Below, piece after piece: positions 10,701 to 21,303 of a stretch of DNA of 64,000 nucleotides; positions within the stretch are counted from its first letter, which is position 1; every line of letters starts with the position of its first letter. Origin of the DNA: Orientallactaga sibirica. Lineage: Eukaryota; Chordata; Mammalia; Rodentia; Dipodidae. The stretch spans positions 1,488,001 through 1,552,000 of the forward strand of contig JAEOAD010000026.1 of the NCBI GenBank assembly GCA_036365145.1. The letters are read 5' to 3'. Position numbers and translations under genes: made by a program. The notes under the pieces are model-generated. The model made no database searches. It saw only the letters and a list, made by a program, of their open reading frames with translations, and was not told where the DNA came from.

Positions 10701-11038
10701 AAATTTTTTAAAAAGGAAGAAAGAAAGAAACACGAAGCCCAGTGTCCCCAGTGCTCAGAGCTCATGTGTTGCTAATGGTAGGAAACAGTTGTCTTCTGAC
10801 GAAAACTTGGCCCCCAGCCCTCACTGGTTCCAATTCCTCCAACCATGGCCACAGAGACAGCTGGTCCCGGGAGGCTCATTCAGTGATGGCAGGAACCCCA
10901 GATCGTGGAGTCCAGCTTCAGAAAACAGAGCTCCTGAGCTCCAGGAGGGCTCAAGCTGCAGAGCTTGACCCATCTCAGGGAGGAGACAGTAGAGTTGGTT
11001 CAGCATGGTCTGATGGGGGCAGGGCAAATGCCAGCCCC
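10701..11038. other. Intergenic stretch, no gene seen
   Basis: GAAAG-rich start, then complex sequence with short overlapping frames on both strands and no recognisable product. Confidence 0.35.
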
Positions 11039-11185
11039 TGAGGCTGGGCTGCTAGCCACTGCAAACAAACTCCAGATGCATGTGTGCCGCCATATGCACC
11101 TGGCTTATGTGGGACCTGGAGAATCAAACCCGGGTCCTTTGGCTTCACAGGCAGGCGCCTTAACTGCTAAGCCATCTCTCCAGCC
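11039..11185 (-). mobile_element. DIP-like SINE, truncated
   Basis: Lacks the CT-rich/(AAAT) end. Confidence 0.8.
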
Positions 11186-11325
11186 CTCAAGGGAGGGTCT
11201 CACTCTGGTCCAGGCTGACCTGCAATTAACTATGTGGTCTCAGGGTGGCCTTGAACTCATGGCGATCCTCCTACCTCTGCCTCCAGAGTGCTGGGATTAA
11301 AGGCGTGCACCACCACACCTGGCTA
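11186..11325 (-). mobile_element. B1 SINE
   Basis: Near full length, directly behind the DIP head. Confidence 0.85.
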
Positions 11326-11371
11326 AAAGGATCATTTTACAGAAGGTGGTGACTATGGGAAAATTCTCTTT

Positions 11372-11443
11372 TGTTGTTGTTTTTCCAAGTAGGGTCTCAT
11401 TCTAGCCCAGGCTGACTTGGAATTCACTATGGAGTCTCAGGGT
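11372..11443 (-). mobile_element. B1 SINE fragment
   Basis: Only the 3' half in the element's own direction remains. Confidence 0.7.
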
Positions 11444-11461
11444 GTATGGGAAGATTCTGGT

Positions 11462-11655
11462 TTTTTTCTTAATTAATTTTTATTCATTTATTAGAGAGAG
11501 AGAAGATGGGTATGCCAGGGCCTTTAGCCACTGCAAACGAACTTCAGACACATGTGCTACCTTGTGCATCTGGCTTTTGTGGGTCTGGGGAGTTGAACCT
11601 CGGTCCTTAGGCTTCACAGGCAAGCATCTTAACCTCTAAGCCATGTTTTCAGCCC
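11462..11655 (-). mobile_element. DIP-like SINE
   Basis: Inverted; its head ends CATGTTTTCAGCCC instead of CATCTCTCCAGCCC. Confidence 0.85.
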
Positions 11656-11699
11656 AACATTCTTAATTCATAAAATACTGAGAATAAGTGACTGGTGTA

Positions 11700-11771
11700 T
11701 GTCTAGCACTAATGAGACATCTCTATCACACCCTCAAAGGCTCAGGGAACACTACAGAAGAGGAAGAAAGG
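11700..11771 (+). mobile_element. L1 3' UTR fragment
   Basis: Matches the segment at about 2180-2240 (ACATCTC..CACACCCTC..AGGCTCAGGG..GAAGAGGAAG). It is the host of the next B1. Confidence 0.6.
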
Positions 11772-11914
11772 AGCCGGGTGTGGTGGCACACGCCTTTAAT
11801 CCCAGCACTCGGGAGGCAGAGGTGGGAGGATAGCCATGAGTTCGAGGCCACCCTGAGACTACAGAGTGAATTCCAGGTCAGTCTGGGCTAGAGTGAGACC
11901 CTACCTCGAAAAAA

Positions 11915-11951
<37 letters not shown>

Positions 11952-11964
11952 AAGAAAAAGAAAA
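11772..11964 (+). mobile_element. B1 SINE with target-site duplication
   Basis: Complete B1 with a long A tail, flanked by the 16-base repeat AGAAGAGGAAGAAAGG at 11756-11771 and 11965-11980. Confidence 0.92.
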
Positions 11965-11996
11965 AGAAGAGGAAGAAAGGTAAAGAATGAATGTTG

Positions 11997-12210
11997 GGGG
12001 CTGGAGAGATGGCTTAGTGGTTAAGGCCTGCAAAGCCAAAGGACCTAGGTTCAATTCCCCAGGACCTACGTAAGCCAGATGCACAAGGGGGCACATGCAT
12101 CTGGAGTTCGTTTGCAGTGGCTAGAGGCCCTGGCGCGCCCATTCTCTCTCTCTCTCTCTCTCTCTGCCTCTTTCTCTTTCTCAAATAAATAAACAAATAA
12201 AGTATTTTAA
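11997..12210 (+). mobile_element. DIP-like SINE
   Basis: Complete apart from a short deletion in the head (TTAAGGCCTGC). Confidence 0.88.
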
Positions 12211-12717
12211 AAAGTTTTTAAAATGTGGGGTGGGATCGAGGAGGTGAGGAGGAGCTTTGAAAGGCCGTCTTCCGGACATGAAGTGGTTCTTGTCGTACTC
12301 TCAAAGCAACTGCCCTTCCCCACAGAAGACCTGGACAGTATTGGGCAATCCACATTCCATCCTGGGTGGTGGAGGAGGGAAAAAGGGCATTAAAATAGAA
12401 AAGGGACTAGTTAGAAAGCAAAACAACTACTTTCCACCAAGCAAAAGGCTACTGAGCAGATATTTCCTGTTAAGAAAAAAAGTGGAAAATGAAACAAGCA
12501 GAAAGACTTGGGAAAGTTTGAGAAGGGCTCTGGCCAGGCAGGTCAGAGCAACTTCCTTTACAGACTAGGGGTTCTGATCAAGGTAGTGGGGAGGTCATTG
12601 GAATTCTTTGGTTGCGGGGCCTTCCACCTCACCCACTTCAGGGAAATGATAATTGGACAGGTGATTTGAGCCTTTTCGGGGAAATGACAATTCATTTTCT
12701 TAAAAAAAAATTTTTTT
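12211..12717. other. Intergenic stretch, no gene seen
   Basis: A 103-codon frame at 12257-12568 has no recognisable domain and no splice-site or conservation argument that I can make. Treated as chance. Confidence 0.35.
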
Positions 12718-12905
12718 TATGGGCTGGAGAGATGGCTCAGCACTTAAGGTACTTGACTACAAAGCCTAAGGACCCAGGTTCAGTACCCCAGGACCCAGGT
12801 CAGCCAGATGCACAAGGTGGCGCATGCATCTGGAGATCATTTGCAGTGGCTGGAGGCCCTGGCCCATTCTGTCTCTCTTTTGCTCTCTCTCAAATAAATA
12901 AATAA
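12718..12905 (+). mobile_element. DIP-like SINE
   Basis: Full length with a short CT-rich end. Confidence 0.86.
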
Positions 12906-12919
12906 GATATTTTAATTTT

Positions 12920-13047
12920 TTTAAATTATTTATTTACAAGCTGTGAGGTAGATAGAACGTAGAGAGAGAGAGTACTGGGGAATTGAACCGCAGGCCACCA
13001 GGTGTTGTCAGCAATCATCTTTAACCACTGAGCCATCACTCCAGCCC
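12920..13047 (-). mobile_element. Diverged tRNA-type SINE fragment
   Basis: Keeps GGGGAATTGAACC and GAGCCATCACTCCAGCCC; the middle is unlike DIP, so B4/ID relatives are possible. Confidence 0.55.
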
Positions 13048-13053
13048 TGTTAT

Positions 13054-13072
13054 TTTCTTTTCTTTTCTTTTC

Positions 13073-13098
<26 letters not shown>
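13054..13098. repeat. (TTTTC)n microsatellite
   Basis: About eight units, the tail of the adjacent inverted B1. Confidence 0.92.
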
Positions 13099-13109
<11 letters not shown>

Positions 13110-13244
13110 TTTAGGGTCTCACTCTGGTCCAGGCTGACCTGGAATTAACTATGTAGTCTCAGGATGGCCTCAAACTCACGGCGATCCTTCTACCTCTGCC
13201 TCCCGAGTGCTGGGATTAAAGGCGTGTGCCACCACGCCCGGCTC
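13099..13244 (-). mobile_element. B1 SINE
   Basis: Full length, young-looking (CACCACGCCCGGCT). Confidence 0.9.
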
Positions 13245-13264
13245 TCTGTTATTACCTTTTAAAA

Positions 13265-13460
13265 GGATTTTTAGGCATTTGCCTGAGAAGCCCAAGGATC
13301 TCGATTCAATTCTCCAGGTCCCACATAAGCCAGCTGCACAAGGGGATTGGCGCATGCATCTGGAGTTCATTTGCAGTGCCTAGAGGCCCTGGCATGCCTA
13401 TTCTCACTCACTCTCTCTCTTTCTCTAAATAAATAAATAAAAATAAAATCTTTAAAAAAA
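13265..13460 (+). mobile_element. DIP-like SINE, head diverged
   Basis: Begins within the tRNA-like part (GCATTTGCCTGAGAAGCC). Confidence 0.75.
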
Positions 13461-13649
13461 AGCTTCACCTGATAATCACAAGGTTATTAGGCCAAACACA
13501 GAAGTGGGCTTTTAAAGGGGTTAAAGATAGCTCCCAAGATAATTTGGCTCTTGATCCATCTCCACATTCCGTCCCTCCACAATCCAGAAGTTCTGATCAG
13601 CCTTGTTCAAAGTAAGTACCACTGCTTTTCAGGAACTTTAAAACTTTTT

Positions 13650-13920
13650 ATTTGTTATTATTTTTTGGAGAGAGACACAGAGAGAGAGAAAGAGAAAGAG
13701 AGAGAGGGAGAGATGGAGAGGAAGACAGAGATGGGCGCGCCAGCAGTGTCTCAGCTGCTGCAAAAGAAATCCAGATGTGTGCGCCCCCTTGTGGTCAAGT
13801 GCGGCATTGCGCCCTTGCGTCATTTTGCATCTGGCTAAACGTGGGACCTGGAGATTGGAACCAGTGTTCTTAGGCTTAGGAGGCAGGCGCCTTAACCCCT
13901 AAGCCATCTCTCCAGCCCTT
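13650..13920 (-). mobile_element. DIP-like SINE, long subfamily
   Basis: About 270 bp. Contains the extra middle segment with the inverted CTCF-like core GCGCCCCCTTGTGG at 13781-13794. Confidence 0.85.
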
Positions 13921-14034
13921 TTCAGGAACTTTAGTCCACACAGAAGCTCTGGGTGACTCTTTCTGGGAGATAAGTCGCCTCTCTGGCTAGTATCAGGCTT
14001 CAGCTTTCCACTGCTCCCAGCAAGAGATTCCTAG

Positions 14035-14057
14035 GTTGGGTTGGGTTGGGTTGGGGG
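14035..14057. repeat. (GGGTT)n run
   Basis: Four GGGTT units; too short to be called an interstitial telomere (TTAGGG) tract. Confidence 0.8.
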
Positions 14058-14144
14058 TGTCTTCAATTCCTTGGGGTGCCTTGTTTTTCAGTTGCCTGAT
14101 TGAGGAAAGGGCACGAGTGTCCCTAGAATGTCTTGTGCCTTGAG

Positions 14145-14286
14145 CTGGGCATGGTAGCTCACGCCTTTGCTCCCAGCACCCGGGAGGCAGACATGAGAGC
14201 ATTACTGTGAGTTTGAGGCCACCCTGAGACTACAAAATGAATTCCAGGTCAGCCTCGGCTAGAGCTAGACCCTACCTTGAAAAACA
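14145..14286 (+). mobile_element. B1 SINE
   Basis: Diverged but full length. Confidence 0.82.
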
Positions 14287-14439
14287 AATCAAAAAAGAGT
14301 ATCTTCTGCCTGTCCGGAAGGTCATATTAGTATTGATAATGTGCTCAAGAGCTGAGTGTGGTGGCATAAACAACAGCCATGAAACGTCACAAGGAAATTG
14401 GACTTAAGGCATAGTTCATGGGCCATTTAATTTTTTTTT

Positions 14440-14692
14440 TTGCATGTGTATGTGTGGGTGGGTATGTGTGAGACAGACAGGGTCTTTCACTGAACCCAGA
14501 GTTCATTAATTTGGCTAGATAAACTAGCCAGTAAGCCCCAGGGATCCACCTGTCTCTGCCTCCTGGTGCTGGGGTTACAGGAGGATTGCATGCCTGGCAT
14601 TTGATGTGGGTCCTGGGGATCTGAACTCACGTCCTCATAGCTGCACAGTAAGTACTTTACCCATATAACCATCTCCCAGATCTTCTCATGAG
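14440..14692 (-). mobile_element. B4-type SINE
   Basis: Inverted composite of B1-like part (ACAGGGTCTTTCACTGAACC) and ID-like head (GGGGATCTGAACTCACGTCC, ATAACCATCTCCCAG). Full length. Confidence 0.7.
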
Positions 14693-14792
14693 CCATTTTA
14701 ATCTTATTTGTGATGTTTTTCCTCAGAAAAGGAAAGTATAGTTCCTTTATAGGTTGTCTGGCTAGTTCTATAAAAAAAAAATCCAAGATGTG

Positions 14793-15004
14793 GGCTCGAG
14801 AGATGGCTTAGCTGTTAAGGCGTTTGCCTGTAAAGCCAAAGGATCCTGGTTCAATTCTCCAGGACCCACATAAGCCAGATACACAAAAGGCACATGCATC
14901 TGGAGTTTGTTTGCAGGGGCTGCAGGCCCTGGCGCACCCATTCTCTATCTATCTGCCTCTTTTTCTCTCTCTGCTGTCACTCTCAAATAAATAAATAAAT
15001 AAAA
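14793..15004 (+). mobile_element. DIP-like SINE
   Basis: Full length with (AAAT)n tail. Confidence 0.88.
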
Positions 15005-15468
15005 TAACAACAGCAAAAATGAAAACCAAAAAAAAAAAACAGTAATTTTCAGAAAATTTCAGAAAGCAAAATCGTGATATACAAATTTACAATAAATATG
15101 TTAAAAGGTTAATTAACCTTACTAATTAAATGCTGTGTGAACTAAAGTTCCTGAAAAAGCCTTGCCTCTACTCGGAACGAAGATGAACTGACAGAGCTCC
15201 TATATGATCACAGAGAGATACAATGTTGCAGGAGCAGAATCAAACTACCTTCAGCTACCTTTAGTTCCTAAACAGCCATTTATTGGCCACCTCTGTGTGT
15301 GACTCTGGGGTGAAATCTTACTGGAATACAATAACAGACCTTCCATAAACCTAAAGGCTGAGAGTGTTGTCAGAGTACATCTGGGGAGGCCCGTGAGAAA
15401 GACCCCCCCCACCCCAGCTTTGCTATAGCCCACTCGAAGTTTCCACCAATGTGTTTGAAAAGTGCCTT
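15005..15468. other. Intergenic stretch, no gene seen
   Basis: Complex AT-rich sequence, no recognisable element. Confidence 0.3.
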
Positions 15469-15469
15469 A

Positions 15470-15513
15470 GCAGGGTGTGGTAGTGCATGCCTTTAATCCC
15501 AGCACTTAAAAGA
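15470..15513 (+). mobile_element. B1 SINE 5' fragment
   Basis: Stops after CCCAGCACTT. Confidence 0.65.
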
Positions 15514-15702
15514 AAAAAGAAAAAAAAAGCCTTGGGTTTATGACTTTTGCTGTTCTGAAACGAAAAACCTTCATGAAATTGTTAATACGTTGGAACATTG
15601 AACTTAGGATAAGATGATTCTTTGTTCCCGGGTCCATGGTCACTCATATTTGGCTCCAGAATAAAGGATCTCTTATTGCCTTTGAGGTGACAGCTGTTTT
15701 TT

Positions 15703-15945
15703 TTTTTTTTTAATTTATTTTTTATTTGAGAGAGAGAGAGAGAAACAAAGCCACAGAGAGAATTGACACACCAGGGCCTCAGCCACTGCAATCCAACTCC
15801 AGATGCTTGTGCCACCTAGTGGGCATGTGTGACCTTGCACTTGCCTCACCTTTTTGCGTCTGACTTATGGGGGATCTGGAGAATCGAACATGAGTCCTTT
15901 GGCTTCGCAGACAAGCGCCTTAACCACTAAGCCATCTCTCCAGCC
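15703..15945 (-). mobile_element. DIP-like SINE, long subfamily
   Basis: Inverted. Its extra segment contains GTGCCACCTAGTGG at 15809-15822, which on the minus strand is a perfect fit to the CTCF core consensus. Confidence 0.83.
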
Positions 15946-16249
15946 TGACGGCTGTGTGTTTTGTGTCAACAGATCCTACTGCCTCTTCAAAGGAGAATTC
16001 AAGGATGAGACAAATGTGTAGAGTGAGAATGTTGAAACAAGCTTGTAAATTGAAGCAACACTGGCCTTTTCCGCTGTTTGGAGAGTGTGGTCCTTAGGTC
16101 AGACTCATTTGCATTGCTATCTCTTTTCCACAAGTCACTGGATTATAAAAGAGTGTGAAGGTCATAGAAGGTATCAGTCGATCTAGAAGGGTCAGTTCTA
16201 GCATAGCCATTGGAAATACCAGGAAACTGCAAATTGTTTTCTTTCCTTA

Positions 16250-16508
16250 TTTGTGTGTGAGGGTGATGTGTACGTACACGTGTTTGTGTCAGTGCCACTG
16301 TGCGGTGGGCAGAGGACATCTTTCAGGTGTCCTCACTTTTCTATCTTGTTCAGTCAGCTTCTCTCTCTCTTTCTCTCTCTCTCGTTCTCTGTGTTGTTAT
16401 TCTTTGCTGCACTCCCCAAGATCAGAGCTTCCTAGAATTTCTCTTTCTCCTGCCTCTGCCTCTCATCTGGTTGTCAGTGTGCTGGGATCACAGAAGCCCA
16501 TCATCTTG
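16250..16508 (-). mobile_element. B4-type SINE, left part
   Basis: Starts in a GTGTGTGAGGGTGATGTGT tail and shows AGGACATCTTTCAGGTGTCC. A (TC)n run sits at 16360-16390. The right part follows the B1 at 16683-16775. Confidence 0.6.
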
Positions 16509-16519
16509 TGTGGCTTTTT

Positions 16520-16683
16520 TTTGTTTGTTTGTTTTTGTTTGTTTTTCGAGGTAGGATCTCACTCTAGCCCAGGCTAACCTGAAACTCACTATGTAGTCTC
16601 AGAGTGGCCTCCAACTCATGGCGATCCTCCTACCTCTGCCTCTAAGTGCTAGGATTAAAGGCGTGGGCCACCACGCCTGGCCA
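16520..16683 (-). mobile_element. B1 SINE nested in B4
   Basis: Flanked by GTGTGGCTTTT at 16509-16519 and again at about 16684-16694, so it split the older B4. Confidence 0.85.
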
Positions 16684-16811
16684 CGTGTGGCTTTTATGTG
16701 GAGTCTGGGAATTGAAGTTGGGGACTCAGATTTGAGTGGCAAGCACTTCTCCACTGACCCATCTCTGTAGCCCAGCAATCTCTTTTGCTTATTCTAATTT
16801 TTTCCCTTCTT

Positions 16812-16966
16812 CTTCTTTTTTTTTTTTTCAAGGTAGGGTTTCACTCTATCCCAGGCTGACTTGGAATTCACTATGTAGTCTCAGGGTGGCCTCGAACTCA
16901 TGGCAATCCTCCTACCTCTGCCTTCCATGTGCTGGGATAAAAGGCGTGTGCCACCACACCTGGCTT
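16812..16966 (-). mobile_element. B1 SINE
   Basis: Full length, inverted. Confidence 0.87.
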
Positions 16967-17235
16967 CTAGTTTTCTTTTTATTAATAGCTCATAAATGGA
17001 GACAACCTAATGTCTGCCAAGAAAAGGGGGATAAACCCTGCCTGGTGTGACACATTGACATAAGGAAGGCTATATAACAACTCAGATGATACTCATTTTG
17101 CATACTAGTGGTAGCATGCATTAAGGTGGATGCATCTTTCTTACCTAATGTTGACTGACAGAAAAATACATACTTGTATTAGTGTAATAGCCCCAGCAGT
17201 ATTAGATCAGAATCCTGGCAACCTATAAATAGTAC
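16967..17235. other. Intergenic stretch, no gene seen
   Basis: AT-rich, no recognisable element. Confidence 0.3.
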
Positions 17236-17516
17236 TTTAAAAAAATTATTTATATTTTTTTATTTTATTTATTATTTTTGGAGAGAGACACAGAGAGAAA
17301 CAGAGAGGGAGAGGAAGACAGATAGAGATGGACGTGCCAGCAGTCTCTCAGCTGCTGTGAATGAAATCCAGATGTGTGCACCCCCTTGTGGGCAAGTGCG
17401 GCATTGCGCCTTTGCGTCACTTTGCATCTGGCTAAATGTGGGACCTGGAGATTGGAACCTGGTTCTTAGGCTTAGCAGGCAGGTGCCTTAACCGCTAAGC
17501 CATCTCTCCAGCCCTA
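17236..17516 (-). mobile_element. DIP-like SINE, long subfamily
   Basis: About 280 bp, close to the 13.7 kb copy. The CTCF-like core (GCACCCCCTTGTGG at 17378-17391) has lost its CpG. Confidence 0.87.
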
Positions 17517-17521
17517 AATAG

Positions 17522-17680
17522 TATATTTTTTTTTTTTTTTGGTTTTTTTGAGGTAGGGTCTCACTCTGGCTCAGGCTGACCTGGAATTCACTATGTAGTC
17601 TCAGGGTGGCCTCGAACTCTCGGCAATCCTCTGTCTCCCGAGTGCTGGGATTAAAGGCGTGCGCCACCACACCCGGCTCC
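17522..17680 (-). mobile_element. B1 SINE
   Basis: Inserted behind the DIP; the 17.51 kb flank CCTAAATAGTA recurs at about 17680 as a target duplication. Confidence 0.88.
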
Positions 17681-17800
17681 TAAATAGTACTTTTTTGGGA
17701 AAAAAAGATCTTTGCAGATATAATAAACTAAGGATTTTGTGATAAAGATTATCCTAGGTTACCCATGTAAGTCCTAAGTGTCATTAAGTGTGCTTGGAAG

Positions 17801-17992
17801 AACTGGAGAGAGCTGCATAGAGTTCAGCACTTAAAGGTGTTTGCTTGCAAATCTGATGAACCCAGTGAGTTTGATTCCCCCACACCCACGTAAAGCCAGA
17901 AGCACAAAGTGGTGCATGTGTTTGGAGTTTGTTTGCAGTGGCAAGAGGCCCTGGCTCACCCATTCCCTCTCTGATTGTAAATAAATAAAAAA
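17801..17992 (+). mobile_element. DIP-like SINE, old
   Basis: Head diverged (ACTGGAGAGAGCTGCATAG). Confidence 0.75.
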
Positions 17993-17999
17993 AAGTATT

Positions 18000-18215
18000 A
18001 GGCTGGAGAGATGGCTTAGCGGTTAAAACGCTTGCCTGTGAAGCCTAAGGACCCTGGTTCAAGGCTCGATTCCCCAGTACCCACGTAAGCCAGATGCACA
18101 AGGTGGCCCATGCATCTGGAGGTCTTATGCAGTAGCTGGAATCCCTGCTGGGCCCATTCTCTCTCTCCGCCTCTTTCTCTGTCTGTCGCTCTCAAATAAA
18201 TAAATAAAAGTAAAC
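18000..18215 (+). mobile_element. DIP-like SINE
   Basis: Full length with the extra GGCTCGATTCC segment. Confidence 0.88.
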
Positions 18216-18246
18216 AAAAAAAAAATTTAAATACTTAAAAAATTGG

Positions 18247-18400
18247 AACGGGGCTGGGTAGCACATGCCTTTAATCCCAGCATTTGGGAGGTAGGGGTGG
18301 GAGGATTGCTGTGAGTTCGAGGCCACCCTGAGACTCCATAGTGCATTCCAGGCCAGCCTGGGCTAGAGCGAGACCCTACGTCCAAAAACCAAGCAAACAA
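18247..18400 (+). mobile_element. B1 SINE
   Basis: Full length. Confidence 0.86.
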
Positions 18401-18427
18401 AGAAAAATAATAATATAAAAGGGGCAT

Positions 18428-18592
18428 TGCAGTCAGGCCTGGTGGCACACGCCTTTAATCCCTGCACTCGGGAGGCATTCGCAGGAGGATCGCTGTGAGT
18501 TCGAGGCCACCCTGAGACAGCACAGTGACTTCCAGGCCAGCCTGGGCTACAGTGAGATCCTATTTTGAAAATCCCAAACAAACAAAGTCATA
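18428..18592 (+). mobile_element. B1 SINE
   Basis: Full length; the last repeat before the CpG island, about 20 bases from its edge. Confidence 0.86.
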
Positions 18593-18819
18593 CTATAAAA
18601 GAGGCACAGCGCCTGCGTACTCCGGCCCCCCAGCCCCAGGCGGGGCGCAGAGAGAGTGGGTGGGCGTAAGGATTGTGCGCGCCTGCGCAGTGGCGTGCGT
18701 CTGGCCGGGCGGGCGTCGCGGCGCATGCGCGGGCGGCCGTAGCGGGGCGGGCCGAGGGGGCGGGAGCGGCGCGCGCGCAGGGGGCGGGCCTGTGCGCAGA
18801 CGCCGCGGGGTTGGCTAGT

Positions 18820-18936
18820 GGCCTGAGGCCGGACTCAACGGATCCGGGGCGGGGGGTGGTTCCTCCGATCCCCGGGTGAACCCGTCAGCCGGCCCAAGCC
18901 CCGGGACCCGGCGAGCAGCGAAGGCGACGCCGCGCG
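18820..18936 (+). other. SPECC1L: SPECC1L non-coding exon 1 (start approximate)
   Basis: The 3' boundary is supported by CGCGCG|GTAAGAG with GT at 18937-18938, a strong donor. The 5' limit is a guess placed behind the GC boxes. The coding start lies in the next exon I can identify, so this exon is 5' UTR only. Another non-coding exon inside the 22 kb intron cannot be excluded. Confidence 0.55.
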
Positions 18937-19158
18937 GTAAGAGCCCCGTCGGGTCAACTCCGCGGGCGGCCATTGCCTCCCTCCCGCCCGCGCGCACGGG
19001 CCCGGGCGGCCCCGCAGACCCCGCCGGGCCCCCGCGCCTGCGCCGTGCCCGCCGCTCCGCGCCCTCCGCCCGAGCCGCCCCGCGCCTGCGCCGTCCGTAT
19101 CCCAGGCTGGGGTGGGGGCCGCCGGCGCCTTGGCTTCCCCCTGGCCAGGACCCCTTGA

Positions 19159-19188
19159 TGGTGGTGGTGGTGGTGGTGGTGGTGGTGG
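19159..19188. repeat. (GGT)n microsatellite at the CpG-island edge
   Basis: Ten units. It creates poly-Val or poly-His runs in chance frames. Confidence 0.95.
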
Positions 19189-19889
19189 GCCCTGCGGGGG
19201 CAGGGGGTGGGCTGGCTGGGAGGAAGAGGTGGTGATGGTCCTGGGTTCGAACCCTGGCCCAGACGAGAGTCCCAGCATCCTGCTCTCCCCTCCCATCCCC
19301 AGCCCTGCGCGGGGCTGAGACAGCTTTGTCCAGTGGCAGAGGTTGGGTGGGTGCTGGAGCCGTGGACCCACTCCTGGCCGGTGCTCCTTGCTGGAAGCAG
19401 CTCAGCGTGGAGCAGGCACGGTGTCCTTTGATGCTTGAGAACCTGGCTCATGACATCAGATTGCATGTGAATAACCCAGTGGTTGCATTTCCCTAGCAGC
19501 CCGGGTTAATTGCCTAAGTTGAGTTGGGGAGACATCTGTAGTTGCTTTTTTTTTTTTTCCTGGCTGTGATGGGCAAGCTGCCTTGGGGATGAGTGGGAAA
19601 AGGAAATTAGTTTCTAGGTCGGTTTAGCCTTATTGACAAGACCGAACTGTCATCATTCAAATGCTGGGAACTTTCATTCGTTAAATCCCTTGATGATTTG
19701 TCCTGTAAAGTACAGGGAGGGCCAGTGAAAGGGGGAAAAGTGATTTTGTCACGGAGTGGACAGTATCTCATGCTGTTGGCTCATGTGTACAATCTCAATG
19801 CTCGGGAGATTTGAGGCAGGAAGATCTTAGAGGTCAGCTTGGGGTTAACAAAGTGAGAGGCTGTATCAAAATTTTTTTTTTAAAAAAAG

Positions 19890-20094
19890 GGGGGGCCTGG
19901 AGATATGGCTTAGTGATTAAGGCACTTGCCTTCGAAGCTTAAGGGCCCAGGTTAGATTATCCGGGACCCTCCTAAGCCAAAGGCACAAGGTGGCGCATGT
20001 GTCTGGAGTTCATTTGCAGTGGCTGGAGGCCATGGCACACCCATTCTCTCTATCTGCTTCTGTCTCTCTCTGCAATAAATAAATAAATAAAAAT
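19890..20094 (+). mobile_element. DIP-like SINE
   Basis: Full length, first repeat of intron 1 proper. Confidence 0.86.
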
Positions 20095-20105
20095 ATTTTA
20101 CCAAA

Positions 20106-20296
20106 AGGAGAGGGGTATGGAGAGATAGCTCAGCGGTTAAAGGTGTTTGCTTGCAATGCCTGATGGCCTGGATCCAGTTCCCTGATACCCATGTAAAGCC
20201 AGATGCACAAAGTGGTGCATGCATCTGGAGTTCATTTGCAGTGACAGAAGGTCCTGATGTTTCCATTCTCTCTCTGCCTGCAAATAAATAAAAAGC
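20106..20296 (+). mobile_element. DIP-like SINE
   Basis: Full length, diverged head (GGTATGGAGAGATAGCTCAG). Confidence 0.83.
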
Positions 20297-20298
20297 AT

Positions 20299-20372
20299 TT
20301 CATACCTGAGATTACATGGTGAATTCCAAGTCAGCCTGAGCTAGAGTGAGACCTTATCTCGAAAAACCAAAA
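20299..20372 (+). mobile_element. B1 SINE 3' half
   Basis: CTGAGATTACATGGTGAATTCC to tail only. Confidence 0.75.
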
Positions 20373-20389
20373 CAAAACAAAAAATCCAT

Positions 20390-20456
20390 CATAGCCAAGC
20401 ATGGTGGCACCCTTGGGAGGCAGAGGTAGGAGGATGACTGTGAGTTCAAAGCCTGG
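20390..20456 (+). mobile_element. B1 SINE 5' fragment
   Basis: Deleted internally and lacking its 3' half. Confidence 0.6.
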
Positions 20457-20484
20457 CTATTTCTTGAACTTTTAAAAAAGAATG

Positions 20485-20650
20485 TTTAGCCTGGTGTGGT
20501 GGCACACACCTTTAATCCCAGCACTAGGATGGCACAGGTAGGAGGATCTCTGAGAGTTTGAGGCTAGCCTGAGACTACATAGTGAATTCCAGGTCAGCCT
20601 GGGCCAGAGTGAGACCCTACCTCAAACCAAAAAAAAAAAAAAAAAAAAAA
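20485..20650 (+). mobile_element. B1 SINE
   Basis: Full length with A tail. Confidence 0.87.
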
Positions 20651-20795
20651 AGCTAGAGAGAAGGCTTAGTGGTTAAGGCACTTGCCTGCAAAGCCAAAGG
20701 ACCCAGGTTCCCCAGGACCCACGTAAGGCAGATGTACAAGGGGGCACATGCCCCCCCCCCACCTGCCTATATCTCTCCTCTCAAATAAATAAAGT
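20651..20795 (+). mobile_element. DIP-like SINE, internally deleted
   Basis: The body from CATGCATCTGG to the CT-rich end is replaced by a C run. Confidence 0.75.
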
Positions 20796-20883
20796 TAATT
20801 AATAAAACAAAGCCAAAAAGTTTTTAAAATTAATATATAAATAGGTTTCATCATAGTGTTTTTTCAAACACATTTTAAATGTT

Positions 20884-21102
20884 TTAAAAATATTTAATTT
20901 ATTTATTTATTTATTTGAGAGAGGAAGAGGCAGAGAGAAAGAGAGAATGGGCACACCAGGGCCTCCAGCCACTGCAAACAAACTCCCGACGCATGTGCTC
21001 CTTTGTGCATCTGGCTTATGTGGGTCCTGGAGAATTGAACCAGGATCCTTAGGCTTTGCAGGCAAACACCTTGACTGCTAAGCCATTTTCCCCAACCACT
21101 TT
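20884..21102 (-). mobile_element. DIP-like SINE
   Basis: Full length, inverted. Confidence 0.86.
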
Positions 21103-21103
21103 T

Positions 21104-21303
21104 TAAAATTTTTATTTGAGACAAAGAGAGGGAAGGAGAGAGAGAGAGAGAATGGGCGCACCAGGGCCTCTAGCCACTGCAAACAAACTCCAGACTCATA
21201 TGCCACCTTGTGCATCTGGCTTAGGTGGGTCCTGGGGAATTGAATCTGGGTCCTTTGACTTTGCAGGCAAGCGCATTAACCACTAAGGCATCTCTTCAGC
21301 TCA
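21104..21303 (-). mobile_element. DIP-like SINE
   Basis: Full length, inverted, head to tail with the previous one. Confidence 0.86.

Larger units (their letters stand above)
18600..19260 (+). promoter_or_regulatory. SPECC1L: CpG-island promoter of SPECC1L
   Basis: This is the only long stretch of dense CpG and very high GC outside coding exon 3. GC boxes (GGGGCGGGCC-type) lie at 18744, about 18755 and 18781. A palindromic NRF1-type site GCGCATGCGC lies at 18721-18730, with a related CGCCTGCGCAG at about 18680. No TATA box is evident, as expected for a housekeeping-type promoter. A splice donor at 18937 and the first coding exon 22 kb downstream on the same strand tie it to SPECC1L. The exact start site cannot be read from sequence. 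Confidence 0.8.

Noticed and set aside
14035..14057. GGGTT repeats as an interstitial telomere tract
   Set aside because: The unit is GGGTT, not TTAGGG, and only four copies occur.
19236..19256. GGTTCGAACCC, a perfect Pol III B box near the CpG island
   Set aside because: No A box, acceptor stem or anticodon arm could be placed around it, and it is not part of a DIP element.
18835..19466. Overlapping minus-strand frames of 170-178 codons across the CpG island, including a poly-His stretch
   Set aside because: They follow from GC-rich sequence with few stops and from the (GGT)n repeat. They read low-complexity Pro/Ala/Arg and have no domain.
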